Assembly: GCA_029891385.1 (NCBI GenBank)
Contig: CM057224.1
Span: 310,001-374,000, forward strand
Direction: 5' to 3'
Source of the DNA: Erythroxylum novogranatense
Lineage: Eukaryota > Streptophyta > Magnoliopsida > Malpighiales > Erythroxylaceae
Length of the DNA stretch: 64,000 nucleotides
Translations under genes and position numbers: made by a program
Part shown: piece after piece, positions 1-11,889 of the stretch
Numbering within the stretch: position 1 is the stretch's first letter
Layout of the letters: each line of letters begins with the position of its first letter
Notes under the pieces: model-generated
What the model was told of the DNA's origin: nothing
Database searches by the model: none
What the model saw: the letters and a program-made list of their open reading frames with translations, nothing else

Positions 1-67
1 TCCTTGTAAGATACATTTTGAGTGATTAAGGCAATTGTAGCTCATGATGATATAGAGTTACATCAAA
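1..67 (+). mobile_element. Copia reverse transcriptase, left remnant
   Basis: The plus strand reads in one frame as a Copia RT segment ending in VAHDDIELHQ, the block that normally precedes the MDVKTAFLNG core. One codon before it is a stop (TGA where Arg is usual). The reading breaks off at the (ATC)n end of a LINE. The same RT resumes near position 1876, so this is the left part of one Copia relic split by an insertion. The element continues beyond the window start. Confidence 0.6.
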
Positions 68-109
68 TCATCATCATCATCTTTATCACTATCACCCAGT
101 CTGAAATCC

Positions 110-205
110 CACAATGAAGCTGGGTCTGGAGAGGTCCAATAGTACGCAGCCTTACCCCTACATAGTAGAGAGGCTGTTTCCGGTAGACCCGCATGCAAAT
201 GAGAC
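110..205 (-). repeat. Au-SINE-like 3' tail within the LINE
   Basis: Read on the minus strand this has the order GGAAACAGCCTCT, then GGGTAAGGCTGCGTAC, then a GGACC/GGTCC-like block ending in AGACCC. From memory this is the layout of the 3' half of plant Au SINEs. It lies in the 3' tail of an RTE LINE, as expected if the SINE borrowed its tail from an RTE partner. A diverged copy sits at about 11890-11960. Confidence 0.45.
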
Positions 206-233
206 AATATAAGAATGATGTGGTATACATGAA

Positions 234-266
234 ATAATAACAATAATAATAATAATAATAATAAAT
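234..266. repeat. (AAT)n microsatellite
   Basis: About eight AAT units with one interruption (AAC), inside the 3' tail of the LINE. Confidence 0.9.
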
Positions 267-379
267 ACCTGAAGGACGACAGATTTGCGAGAACCTAGTA
301 GTATACAAATTCAATCTCTCTTTGTCACTCATTAAGTAAGGGGATTGGGTAATTAGAACAGTTAATCATTTACCATTAT

Positions 380-1878
380 CCGATCACGCCAAGCTTTTCT
401 ATTCTGAGCAACTACCTCATTAAGGGCTAACTCTGACATATCTTCCTTGATCACTTCCCGTCAATTCTTGTACGGCCTCCCTCTCCTCCTCTTATAGTCA
501 CTAAGTGTTATGCCCACACAGCTCCGTACCAGAGCATCGGAGGGCCTCCTCCGCACATGCTCATACCACCTAAGCCTAGTCTCTCTCAACTTGTCTGCAA
601 AGTTGGCTACCCGAAGTCTCTCTCTTACCACCCAATTTCTAACTTTATCTCTCTTGGAAAAACTACACATCCACCTAAGTATACGCATTTCTGTTACCAA
701 CAACTGTCTTATATGGCTACGTTTAGTAGGCCAACACTCCGCCCCATATAACATGGTTGGACGAATCACCGTTTTATAAAACTTCTCCTTAAGTTTTAAA
801 GGAATCTTCTTGTCATATAAAACCCCTGATCACTTCGCCATTTGGTCCAGCCTGATCTAATACGATATACAATATCAGCATCGATATTACAATCACTCTG
901 AATGACAGACTCGAGATACTTAAAACTAGTCATCTGTGGTATGGCATCAGTACCAATTGCAACTGCCACCTCATGCTCCACTAGGTTTCCTGAAAAGTTA
1001 CATTCTAAATACTTTGTCTTAGACCTGCTCATCTTAAAACCTTTCGATTCTAACGCATCTCTCCAGCAGTCTAGCTTGGCATTGACTCCTTCCTTGGTCT
1101 CATCTACTAAGACAATATCGTCCGCAAATAACATACACCAAAGTACCTCACCTTGAATATGTTTGGTAATCTCATCTAACATTAATGTGAACAACAAAGG
1201 GCTTAACGCCGATCCTTGATGGAGACCCACACTAATAGAGAACGCTTCCGTGTCCCCACCTACCATCCTAACATACATATCCCTAATTACTTTAATATAG
1301 GTGATAGGAATGCCCTTAGCTTCCAAACATCTCCATAATAGGTCTCTAGAGACTCTATCATACACCTTCTCCAAGTCAATAAAAGCTATATGCAAATCGA
1401 TTTTTTGTTCCCTGTAGCATTCCATAAGTCTACGGAGTAGATGTATCGCTTCTGTTGTGGACCTACCAGGCATAAATCCGAATTGGATGATCGATACAGA
1501 AGCAACCCTTCGAATCCTCTTCTCGATTACCTTCTCCCATAGCTTCATGGCATGACTTATTAGTTTGATGCCTCTATAGTTGTGACATTGTTGGATATCT
1601 CCTTTGGCTTTATATAAGGGGATCAACCTACTTAATCTCCATTCATCCGACATTTTGGCTGACTCTAAAATCACATTGAAGAGTTGAACTAATTATGTAA
1701 TACCGACAACTCCTATCCGTTTCCAAACTTCTATAGGGATCTCGTCTGGCCCTACGGCCCTACCCCTCTGCATCTCTCTTAACACCTTTGTAAGTTCACC
1801 TCTCGTAATCCTTACCCATGCGCCCCTATCATGAGCATGCCCTGATACAGAGGGTTCTTCTAACTCTATGCTGCCCAC
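380..1878 (-). pseudogene. RTE LINE reverse transcriptase remnant
   Basis: Three collinear reading-frame blocks on the minus strand. 1693-1878 holds the N-terminal RT motif GPDEIPIEVWK. 796-1674 holds the fingers and palm with FMPGRSTTEAI, HQGSALSPLLF and the catalytic FADD box (MLFADDIVLV). 461-769 holds the C-terminal region with MLYGAECW and RLRWYEHVRRRP, which are typical of plant RTE elements. A recognisable C-terminal continuation (WRDRIM) extends to about 380. Block 1 ends in a stop, the second junction is a frameshift near 785, and another stop lies at 461. The endonuclease domain is missing because of 5' truncation. There is no sign of host domestication. Confidence 0.85.
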
Positions 1879-3060
1879 TAAAGTGGTCTATATGGTACAA
1901 CCTAAAGGATTTCAAGATCCAAATGAAACTGACATGGTTTACATGTTATACAGATCAATATATGGTTTATATCAAGCCTTCCGAAAGTGATACCCTACAG
2001 TTGATGAGGTTATGACCTCTTTTGGTTTCATGGAAAACAAAATTAAAAGATGTTTGCATTATGAGGTCAGAGGAAGCAAAGTTATCTTCCTATTACTGCA
2101 TGCGGATGATATATTGCTCACGTCAAATTACTTAACCATGTTGTATGAGGTTAAGCAACTTTTGGTCAAAAACTTTGACATGAAGGATCTTGGCATAACA
2201 TTTTTTATCCTAAGTGTTCAGATTCACTGGGACAGATCTAAATATTCATCAGACCTCTTACAAAGTGCATGCATTAAATATATGTTACAAAGGTTTAATA
2301 CGATTAAATGTAAACCTATTGTAGCATTTATCTCACATAATGAGAGATAATCTTTGACATAGTATCCAAAGAATAAAATAAAGAGAGAGATTATGAGAAA
2401 TGTTTCGTATTTTAGTACGGTTCATAGCCTTATGTATACTCAACTATGTATTAGGTAGAACATTGCATTCACCATTTGACTGTTTGGTTAATATTTGATT
2501 AACCCAGGCGTAGACCATTAAAATACAGTCAAGCGAGTGTTAAGATACTAAAGGGAACTAAAGATTATATGTTGACATACAGCACAGTCAACTGACTAAA
2601 CCTCATAGGAAATTCAGATTCAAATTTTAACTACGTGTCTTGATGATCGAAAGCCCACTTAAGGTTACAATTTTAAGTTCGCAGATGATACAATGTCGTG
2701 AAAGAGTGTCAAGTAGACACGAGTGACTTCCACGATCATGCATACAAAGTGCATGCTATAGGGCTTCTTTATGGATAGTTTAGCTCAGAAACTTGATTTC
2801 TGAGTTTTCTATGGTTGATTCAGTGGCTAGATCCATTTGGTTGTATTGTAGTAATCTTCTTGCTATGTTGTTTAATAACAACAAAAAATATCACAGGGTC
2901 TTAACATTCAAGGTCAATTATTTGACTATAAAAGAGTTAATACGAAAAGGTGACATTATAGTTTAGAATATTTAAGGATTGAGGAAAAGTTAATCGATCA
3001 TTTAACTAAATGACTTCACCTACTTGTATTTGAAATATAAGTGTACAGTATGAGTGTTTT
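1876..3060 (+). mobile_element. Copia RT/RNase H, right remnant
   Basis: The plus strand resumes Copia RT at VYMVQPKGFQD, followed by YRSIYGLYQA. The longest open block (2012-2350) contains the catalytic region LLLHADDILLTSN (HADD for the usual YVDD) and KNFDMKDLG. Later, in shifted frames, come KGTKDYMLTYS (about 2550), a NNNKKY-like block (2876) and DHLTK (about 2995), matching the RNase H and tail region of Copia pol. Many frameshifts and stops make it inactive. The boundary with the following LTR, if one is present, cannot be placed; 3060 is where pol similarity fades. Confidence 0.75.
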
Positions 3061-4184
3061 GACGTCTTTAGACATTGTTAGTTAGAGGATCGTTATATTT
3101 ATTCTATGTACATTTATATATTCAATATATTATGACGGTATGATCATTAATAAAGATGATCGTCATTTATTTTCGACAATACGTCTTATTGTATATTGTA
3201 ATAATACATATAAAAGTCTTAAAATTTGTATTGATCTTTAAGCATTTAACATTTAACGTTCAATAGACATATACACAATTGACCTATATCATTTAGATAC
3301 GTATAATTTTAAATAGGCATCTTTGAAGTCGATCCTCCCATCCCATCCCAAGGTTGCCATCGAACCTCACTCTTTTTTCTCTCCCTCATTTCTTAATCAA
3401 CTTGTCGGAAATTGACGCCCTGATGATGTTGCCAAGTAACATTAATGATTCCAACTTAAGAGTATTACATTCAAATAACTTATTTTTTGTTAACAAAGTG
3501 CCTGCAAGTGATGGATTAGTTTTATAAGTAAATGAATAACAATTTATTTTACTGTTAAACACAATAATTGAAAACTAATTGATGAGAAAATTTTAATCAT
3601 ATTTTTATTTAGTTTTTTTAATTATTATTAAAATTGATCAATTTATTAATTAACTGACTAATTTTATAACTAATATATTTAGTCTCATTCAATTAAATTT
3701 TAACTTCATTCAATAATAAAGATCATCTTTTATTTTGATTATATTTTAAAATTTTATTTTTCTCAATTTTTTATATAGTGATTAAACTTCTAAATCTTAA
3801 ATGCTTTATCTAATTGATTTAATTTTTATTCTTATTTTTAAAATATTGGTTAAACATGATATCCGGCTGTGATAATTTACAATTAGAAAGTGCTTAATTA
3901 GTTATTAAATAAGTTTAATGAAGTAAATATGAAAACAAGATCACAATTTTTATAAAAAGAGAATAACTTGCATAATCTGGCATGGTTTGTACTTTGAGTT
4001 TTTCTTGTAGTTGTCAGATCCTCCAGTGAAGTGTCAAGATCCTGACGCGGATCCTGCAAGTATCAGCTTGGAAATTCCAAGCTCTTTTACTACAATTCTG
4101 GATGCAAAAAGTCGAGGAAAGTATATATTTATTTAAAATTGGCCTTATGCATGTAAATTAAGGCCCTAATTAGATTTTTGGACA

Positions 4185-4220
<36 letters not shown>

Positions 4221-4515
4221 TTCAGTAATTATTAATTATTATTATTAATATTTATCAAGAGGGACTACAAAATATTTCTCATACAAGAGAGATATATGTT
4301 AATTAAATATTAATATCATTAGATAGAAATAAAAGATATTAATATTTATACCAGGACAATATCAAAGTATATAAGCTAGGGATCTTAAAATATTTTATTT
4401 ACTTAATAATGGTATTAAATAAAAACATAAGCCCATGTAATGTAAGAGGATCAACTGATACGTAATTACACAGTGCTTTATTCACAAAAGTTGCCTAAAC
4501 CTAAAGCTTCATTTA
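3061..4515. other. Intergenic, AT-rich; possible Copia LTR remnant
   Basis: No coding signal. The first 250-300 bases could be the 3' LTR of the Copia relic, but no second LTR copy is in the window to compare. Further right are AT-rich sequence and a (TAA)n tract at 4188-4220. The 3'UTR of the CONSTANS-like gene should lie just below 4516. Confidence 0.5.
4188..4220. repeat. (TAA)n microsatellite
   Basis: About eleven uninterrupted TAA units in non-coding sequence about 300 bp downstream of the CONSTANS-like stop codon. Confidence 0.95.
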
Positions 4516-5987
4516 TTAAGTAAAAGGAAAGGCAGGTGCTCCAAAAGTCGAGGCCCTCTTCACAAACCTCCCTTTCATTCGGGGCCTTTTCTCTGCATTC
4601 AGTTTCCTCACCTCGTACCTTATTTTCTTCGAGAAGAGTCTTGTTCGCCTCTTCTCTCTGTACCTCGACACTCGAGCTTCTCTTCCTCCGTCCGCCATTG
4701 TTGGATGTCCTAACTGATACCCACTTGCTGTGTCCCCATAAGCTTGTCGATATTGATAAGCTCCACACGTTACCTGTCGAAACAAAACTCCTCAATTTGT
4801 ATACAGTCATAACATAAATTTACAATGATTTGGTAAAGATAAATTTCATTGATATATAAGATCGAATGAGTAACCTAATTTACCATGCTGTCAGGCCAAC
4901 ATTCGTCAGGATCAACGACGTCAGGTCTTTTTCCGGTAGTCCAGGGAGATCCATGGTTTGACCAAGCTGATATGATCGCTTCATAATCTAAACTCAATAG
5001 TATCTTCTTCTTCTTCTTCTTCTTCGAACAATCATCGCTGTCTCCTTTTTCTTGACTATTCTTTGAATCTCTATCTCCTGCCAGTATTTCCTTACGATCA
5101 TCTTCCTCTCCACAACTTTCAGGAGAATCGTAGCTGAAGCTCAATTCGAAAGTTTCATTACCCACATGACATTCCCTAACAGTTTCTTCCTTTATTTCTA
5201 CGAACTCATGATCATTTTCAAGCTTTACTTTTCCATTCCATGAAGAACTATTCTTTCTCTGCATATCCTCATCCTTGCAATTTACAAGCCCCAGCTCATC
5301 CATGGCAAAAGACTCATTTTCAAGGCCTCTACCGAGCAAACTCTCCACATCTTCTTCAAACTCTGCAAGATCCATGTCAGAAGGTTGTAATCCATGTAAC
5401 TTCTCAACGTCTGGCCCATAAACAGCGTGTAAAAAACCCTTTGATTCGGCTCTATTAGTATCATCAGAACCTGTTTGATCAGTATCGTTACAAGCAGTAA
5501 TTGTTGCACCTGCTTCATTTGAAATCGTTGTCGGCGTGCATAGCTCAGCAGCAAAAGGTTCAAAGATTGGAACTCTGTAAAGAAGGTGCTCTTCTTCATT
5601 ATCTTCATGCGATACCTCTTCCGACCCAACTTCAGGCACTAATGGAATAGGGTTTTTAATGGTGTCCTCTACTTTCATAGAACGAAAGAAAGGCTTGCCA
5701 TTTCGTGGTGTTCTTGCTTTTCTGGTGAACCATCTGTTCCAAGAGGGTAAAGAACTCTCCTTTGAATTACGTACAGACTCTAAAGATTTAAGCGATGAGG
5801 TCTTCAAGCGAACCCTTTCATGTCTACGAGCTAAAGAGTTCGCAGAGTGCACCAAGGAATCACAGGCTTGACAAAGAAAGGCATCATCAGCTGCGCAGTA
5901 CCACCGAGCTCTCCTCTTTATACAGCTATCACAAGCTCGAGCTGTTTTCCCACCAACAACGTTGGCGATATTTTTGTTTGAGATCAT
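4516..5987 (-). CDS. CONSTANS-like B-box/CCT transcription factor
   Basis: Two exons: 5987-4884 (368 codons) and 4773-4516 (85 codons plus stop), joined across a 110-bp GT-AG intron in phase 0, giving 453 aa. Residues about 17-59 form one B-box zinc finger ([14 protein letters not shown], then [11 protein letters not shown] and ARRHERVRL). Residues 399-441 are a complete CCT domain ([17 protein letters not shown] ... KGRFVKR). Between them is an acidic middle region, a Lys run (about 324-331) and the conserved [19 protein letters not shown] block upstream of CCT. One B-box plus CCT places it with the COL6/COL16-type group II members; the usual length is about 400-430 aa. It should be a nuclear transcriptional regulator in light or flowering responses, which is family knowledge. 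The ATG is the first in frame before the B-box. Exact orthology (COL6, COL16 or other) is not resolved. Confidence 0.93.
5003..5025. repeat. Coding (GAA/AAG)n tract encoding poly-Lys
   Basis: A TTC repeat on the plus strand lies in exon 1 of the CONSTANS-like gene and encodes the run of lysines just before the LLSLDYEA motif. It is a short microsatellite in coding sequence, so its length may vary between alleles without a frameshift. Confidence 0.85.
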
Positions 5988-6020
5988 CTGTTATGGCTTT
6001 TCTCGACAAAAAAAAAAAAC

Positions 6021-8515
6021 AACTGGGGAATTAAAAGAACTGAAAACCAAGCTAAACGTGTGAATAAGTTCACAGAAACTATTCAGATGCTGAAGGGAGC
6101 TTGAAGTAGTGTTTGGACCTCTCCATGGAGCAATAATTCAGTGTGTAGAGGGGGGTACGAGTAATAGTATGACCCACAAGCTGCGCTTTTACAGTCTATT
6201 TAATAGTACTGAAGGGCCATTTTCTAGTAGCACTTTGATGTTTTGCAAAGAGAAAGGGTTTGCACTTTTTAGGACCACAACAATGCCTTATCTGTTACGT
6301 AATTGGCTGGAGTTGTAAGGATCATCCTATATCTAGTCCTCCAATTGGTTGCCTCTCATGTCAAAGGATTTCTGGTAGGGTCAAGTCAAGAGTGGTGAGG
6401 ATGAGAACGGGACCTTTCTGGTTTCAATTCCTCCCTTTTTTAAATTTAAGTAAAAAGTAATATTAAAATATCCTACCTAAATTAATAGAAAAATACAAGT
6501 CAAGAGTGAAGAAGGTGAGAATGGACTTTTTGATTCGAATCCTTCACTGTCTTTCTGTCCAAATTTTCGTCACTAAAATCTGAGGTGACCCTTTTGTTGG
6601 TTTGTCTACTGTATTGCTCAATACATATACTTACAGTATAATCTCTTTGATCTGAGCTTTAGTTGTTTCCAAATAGATCTACTGTGCATCCAATAGAACC
6701 TTGCCATTTCGATCTCCCTAACTCCTCCACTGCGGAGAAGAAAATCAACATGAAAACTGCTATCCGTGAAACGTGTCATTCCAATTTAAGTTTGATATTA
6801 TCACGTAGATTGTTCAACATAAGATGTCGTATAACATGATGAAATGATAAACAGGTTTAAGCTTTCGTGTGAATATATCATTCAGTGTAGTCATGACTAA
6901 GAGACTATATGTACCCACCAACTTTAATAGGTAATTGATGAATTGTAAGTTATGACAATTCTTTTCTACATATAAGTGTACGATGAGTCTGTGTCAAAAG
7001 TGAATTTAAATTTAAATTTGTAAATATTAAATATAACAAAGACTAAAAAATGATATCTATATATAATAAGTGCAATTAATTTCAGATTTTGCATCTCTAG
7101 TACAAAATAAAGTAAAACATGAATATCATAGTAGTTATATTCATATTAAAAATGTTCAGAAATTCTAGACGGATCGATTTTAATTTTAGTTTGATTTATA
7201 TACGACAACTTACACATTAAATCATAGACTTGATATTGCTGAATTACTCCGTGAAACATGGATTGAATAAGAGGGTAAGAGCTTGACAAATCACATCGGA
7301 AAAGATAAGAGTGAGCACGACGACAAACACATTGGAAAAGATAAGCTTAACGACTTTGCCTAGTTGGATCAAAATGGATAATAAGATAGAGAAAGGTGTG
7401 CTGTGCGTGAAGGACTCACGGAATGCCTAAGGAATCAAATTAAACCAGCAGAAGAAAAATTTCATAAGAGGATAAGGCACTTTGATGACGAGGAACATGT
7501 CGACATATTCCTTTGCTTGGAAACGACATTTCTGTTTCAATCGCATTGTTATGTTTCTCTGTCTCGGGGTAGGTCACGCACGTATAAGATCAAAATCTCA
7601 TAAAAGACTTGGATCTTTAGCTCTTTGCAAGAGAGGGAAAGGCATGTGTTTATTTTTATCTTATCTTATGCTTGATTATGGAATATTGCCCTCCTCCAAT
7701 GTTTAAATGTTCTTCAAAGTTGGTTAGATGCGTTATAATGAACAGCTTCTAGATTTAGTTCTTCGTATGGTTCCGTTCTAGTAACTCGTCATGTCTAGAA
7801 AGTGTGAAAGCATGTTACATTCTTGTACATGGGTTAGGTTTGATAAACATTAATTCAAATTTATATTAAAAAACAAGTTTATATCCCATTCGATCCATAA
7901 AATGAGTTTTATTTTTAAATACAAATTTCTCGTATTATAAAAAATTTAAAATTAAGCTTAATTCATAATTTTATTATCTTAATTTTGTAGAATTGTATAT
8001 ATATATATATATATTATTGAATCATTTACTAAATAAGAATCGTTTAAAATATAATTTTATAGTACTATATGAATTAATTCTAATTTATCATTAAATTAAA
8101 TTAGATAAATAAATATATTTTATAATTTTAATCAATCAGAATATGACCTTTATATAAACATTAATTAATCTAGAACAATTAGTGAATAATGATTGTAAAT
8201 TAAAATAATTATAAGTTATTTTATTAAGTTGATTTGAAGAGAATATTTTAAATGTTTTATTTAAATAAAATCCTACTTCTTTATTTTTGAGATCTAATTT
8301 AAAATTCAAAATTGAATCATTAACTGATTTAATTCTTTAATTTTACCATTAATCATAAAGCTAATTGAGTTTAAAGTGACATCCAAAAGTTGATCAGAAG
8401 GGCTCAAAGTGATTGAGACACATAAATTGGGCTGAAGGACTAACGTACATGGACCGATAATGTGTACATTTCAGATTAGTTATCAGTAAAAACGATAGGA
8501 AAAACAGGTAGGTAT
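6021..8515. other. Intergenic: promoter side of COL gene, 3' side of HMT1
   Basis: The first several hundred bases should be the promoter and 5'UTR of the CONSTANS-like gene. The rest is AT-rich sequence with a (TA)n tract at about 7996-8014. A 66-codon open frame at 7403-7603 resembles nothing I know and has no splice or context support. I see no transposon ends or RNA genes. Confidence 0.6.
6196..6206 (-). promoter_or_regulatory. Possible TATA box of the CONSTANS-like gene
   Basis: The minus strand reads CTATTAAATAG about 210 bp upstream of the start codon, a plausible TATA position if the 5'UTR is about 180 nt. There is no transcript evidence, and AT-rich sequence produces such matches by chance. 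Confidence 0.3.
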
Positions 8516-10205
8516 CTATCTGTCAACAGGTGAAAAGTTTCCAGGCTTGTTGGAAGATTTTCCTTTCAGGATTTTCGACATGGCTTGAATAGTGGAAGGT
8601 GTTGTTCTGCAACAACCTCCAATAAGGCTAGCTCCAAGATCATGCCATCTTGTTGCAAACAACTCGATCTTATCATCGTCAAAACATGTCGATGGCTGTC
8701 AACGAAAATTTCAGAAAACTTCAATGAACAAGGCCACAAACTTGTCAATGAAAATCGCACTTACCAGCCACTTTTTAGCTCTGCCATCCCACACCTCACC
8801 GCTATTTGGATAAACAACTATCAACTTTTCAGTCAACTGTTGCAGATAATCCAGATCAGGAAGAGATTAGAATTATGTTTGTGTTTTTAAAGAAGCTTGA
8901 ATCAGTGTTTTTTTTTTGAACCTCTTTAAATTGGCAGATGAGACCTTCAACGAAATGGGGTGGTGCACAATTGATTCCTACTGCGTTTACTTTGTTAGTT
9001 CTATTGATTGTGTCGAGACATTCCATGAAACTCTCTCCTGAAGGAGCATTGACACCATCCATAGAGCTGAAGCAAATCCAAGATGGGATTTTAACATTTT
9101 CTTCTTCAAGCAACTCAACACAGGCCTGTAGTTTCATATCCAGATTCAGTTCAGAGATTAAAACCTACTCAAAAACTTTGTTACACTCCAAAACAGAAAC
9201 GTAGAAATCAGAACCTGAGCTTCAATTTTATTAGGAATCGTCTCAAATGCCAGCAAATCTGGACCTGCTTCAACAAGAACTTGCAGTCTACGTCGATGAA
9301 AATCCTTCAGTTTTTCCAGACTCACATTTGGTCCATAATTCCCACTGAAACCAAACACATTTTCTATACAATCAATATCAGTTCGGTACCAATCGCCGGT
9401 CACGAAACTTTTTCGATCGAACATATAATTTCAAAGAACGAATAAAGTACCTGTACTCTGACCCATCAGCAAGATAAGCACCATAGCTTCCAATTGAAGC
9501 AGCAACCAGAGCTCGATTATATGTTGTATGTTCAGGACTCCTTTTCACAGCATCCCAAAACTCGTCACGAGATTCAACAGCTAACTTAACGCTCTTCTTT
9601 AATAACAATTCTCCTTCTTCAGTAGATAGCCCCTTGGAGAGAAATCCAGGAAGAGTGGCCTATGAACATAAAAGTAAAAAAGGCTACATGATGCAAATCT
9701 TAAATGCACCGCAGGAAAAGTTTCAGAGATACATTAGTTCAATAAAAAGTTAAGATTTTGATCTCTTCCCTTTCAGGATCATACATTGCCCACCAACAAA
9801 ATTGAGAGATCTCATGAAAATTTCTAGGAAAACTAACAAAATTTGTTGGGGAAAAAAAAATGAAAACTTCTATTATACGCCAACAGACCTGGTAAGATGA
9901 AGTAACCAAAATATCAGCACCAGCCTCCAGATATTCCGAGTGCACCTTCGAAAAGATTAAACAAGTCAAAATCTTGCAAAAGAATCTCAATTCAAAGACC
10001 CATCAAAATGTGAGGAGCAGCGAAAAGAAGAGACCTTTTTGATGAGAAGAGGGTTTTTGATCAGATAAAGAGCGCTCCAGAGAGAGTCATTGAAGGAAGC
10101 GCCATGTCTCTCCAGCTGCGTGGCGAGTCCACCGTCGACCACCGCACAGCCTCCGGCCTTCTCAATCAAATCCTCCAACAACGTCTCTGCCTTCTTCAAT
10201 CCCAT
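8516..10205 (-). CDS. HMT1: Homocysteine S-methyltransferase
   Basis: Seven exons with GT-AG junctions that all keep frame: 10205-10035, 9945-9889, 9659-9451, 9344-9215, 9125-8922, 8836-8765 and 8695-8516, giving 340 aa (family about 325-350). The enzyme transfers a methyl group from S-methylmethionine (or AdoMet) to homocysteine, making methionine in the cytosolic SMM cycle. Visible motifs are the N-terminal [14 protein letters not shown], then [42 protein letters not shown], the first zinc ligand in [20 protein letters not shown], and the paired zinc cysteines in [10 protein letters not shown]. All three zinc ligands are present and no stop interrupts the frame, so the gene looks functional. 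It resembles Arabidopsis HMT1 more than HMT2 or HMT3 as I recall them. A MITE-like element begins 62 bp upstream of the ATG. Confidence 0.95.
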
Positions 10206-10267
10206 GTCAAAGCCCTCACCGGCAAAAAGGGCTCAGGGCTTTGTGGGTTGTTAAGGCATTATACGAA

Positions 10268-11728
10268 GGACCTGTTTGGTTGAATGTTAATTAATGAAAT
10301 GGAATGGAATGGAATGAAAGAGAATGAAGTGTTTTATAATGAAATAGAATGTAATATAGTAAAAAGTTGTTTCGAAATGATAGAAGGGTTCATAATGTAA
10401 TGTAGTGAAATATTATTTGGAAAATGGATAGAATGGAATGTAATGTATAATAAATGACTTTTATATCCTTTATATTAAAATGGTTGTTGTAGAAGGTTTA
10501 TTATTTTATTATTAATTATATAAAATATTAGTATTAATTATTTAATTTAATTTAATTTATTTTATTTTATATGATTTATATTAAAATAATTTATTTATAT
10601 AAAATATATAAAACAATTAAAGAATATTTTTTACATATTTTCTATTTTCATTAATAATTTTTATTAAATTTATTATTAATTGTATACAATTTATTATTAA
10701 TTATTTAATATATTATTATTAATTATTTAATATATTTTATTTTATTCTATTCTATTCTAGGTGATTTATATATATAAATAATTTATTTTATTTTCATTTA
10801 TATAGAAATATATACAAACAATTAAAGAATAATTTTTAAATATATTTTCTATTTTCATTAATAAAAATTTTATTTATTTTTAATTATATACAGTTTATTA
10901 TTAATTATATAAAATTATTATTATTAATTATTTAATAAATTTTATTATATTAATTTTTAAATAAAAATAATTTATTTATTTATTTTATTTATATAGAAAT
11001 ATATACAAATACGAATAATTTTAATATATTTTTATTAATGAAAATAGAAGATATATAAAAATTATTATTTAATTGTTTTATATATTTCTATATAAATAAA
11101 ATAAATAAATAAATTTTAAATATAAAATTTTATATTTTATTATTAAATATATATAATCTATTATTAATAATATAAAAATATTAGTATTAATTATTTAATA
11201 AAATTTATTATATTAAATATTAATATATACAAACAAGAATAATTTTTAATATATTTTTATTAATGAAAATAGAAAATATGTAAAATTATTATTTAATTGT
11301 TTTATATATTTTATATAAATAAAATAAATAAATAAATATAATATTTTATATTTTATATTTTATTATTAAATATAAATAATTTATTATTAATAATATGAAA
11401 ATATTATTATTAATTATTTAATAAAATTTATTATATTAAATATTACTATATTCTATTTGATATATTAATATTATGATTTGGTGAGAGTTGATATTAAAAA
11501 GAATTGTTGAGGGTATATTAGGTAGTATGTATTTATTAGGTTCGCCCATCCTAAACCCCCAAATCGGAGGTTTCTTATTTTCATTTATTTAGGATGGAAT
11601 GGGAACGTAATACTTAAAACCTCCGCTCCATCCCATTCTATTCCATTCCATTATGAAACCTTCAAACAAACGATGAAGCGTATTACGTCCATTCCATTCC
11701 ATTAATAACCCTCCAAACAAACAGAGCC
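10268..11728. mobile_element. MITE-like inverted-repeat element upstream of HMT1
   Basis: Terminal inverted repeats of about 40 bp. The left end is GGACCTGTTTGGTTGAATG followed by repeated GGAAT motifs; the right end, reverse-complemented, is GGCTCTGTTTGTTTGGAG followed by the same GGAAT motifs. No transposase frame lies inside; the interior is very AT-rich repeats. The right flank is TAA and the left flank GAA, compatible with a mutated 3-bp TAA duplication of the PIF/Harbinger type. The right end also carries an extra, partly inverted copy of the terminal sequence (about 11595-11675). It sits between the HMT1 start codon and whatever lies upstream, so it is in the promoter or 5'UTR zone. 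Confidence 0.75.
10560..11450. repeat. AT-rich tandem/inverted repeat inside the MITE
   Basis: A module with TTTATATAGAAATATATACAAA, AATTAAAGAATAATTTTT and TTTTCTATTTTCATTAAT recurs. Forward copies are at about 10575-10670 and 10780-10870, and inverted copies at about 11030-11115 and 11255-11335. The arrangement can fold into long A/T hairpins. Confidence 0.65.
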
Positions 11729-11889
11729 TAAGAGACGAGAGTCGTTTTGTTTGTTGTGCGAACATAGACAATATAACGTACAGGTTCTCATGGCCCATAG
11801 CATATAAATCTTTAAAGTAAAAATATAATTTAAAATTTAATTTATCATTAGTCATCATGCCCCGAATTTAAGCGGTAAAATAAGATTTG

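Larger units (their letters stand above)
62..1876 (-). mobile_element. RTE-type LINE, 5'-truncated, inserted in Copia
   Basis: A non-LTR retrotransposon on the minus strand, 5'-truncated inside the RT domain near 1878. Its 3' end is at low coordinates. After the pol remnant comes a non-coding tail containing (TTA)n, a segment related to the 3' half of Au-type SINEs (about 110-200), and finally a (GAT)n/TTGATG-like terminal simple repeat at 62-85. Both outer ends abut Copia RT sequence in the opposite orientation, so this is an insertion into an older Copia. Stops and a frameshift make it inactive. Confidence 0.8.
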
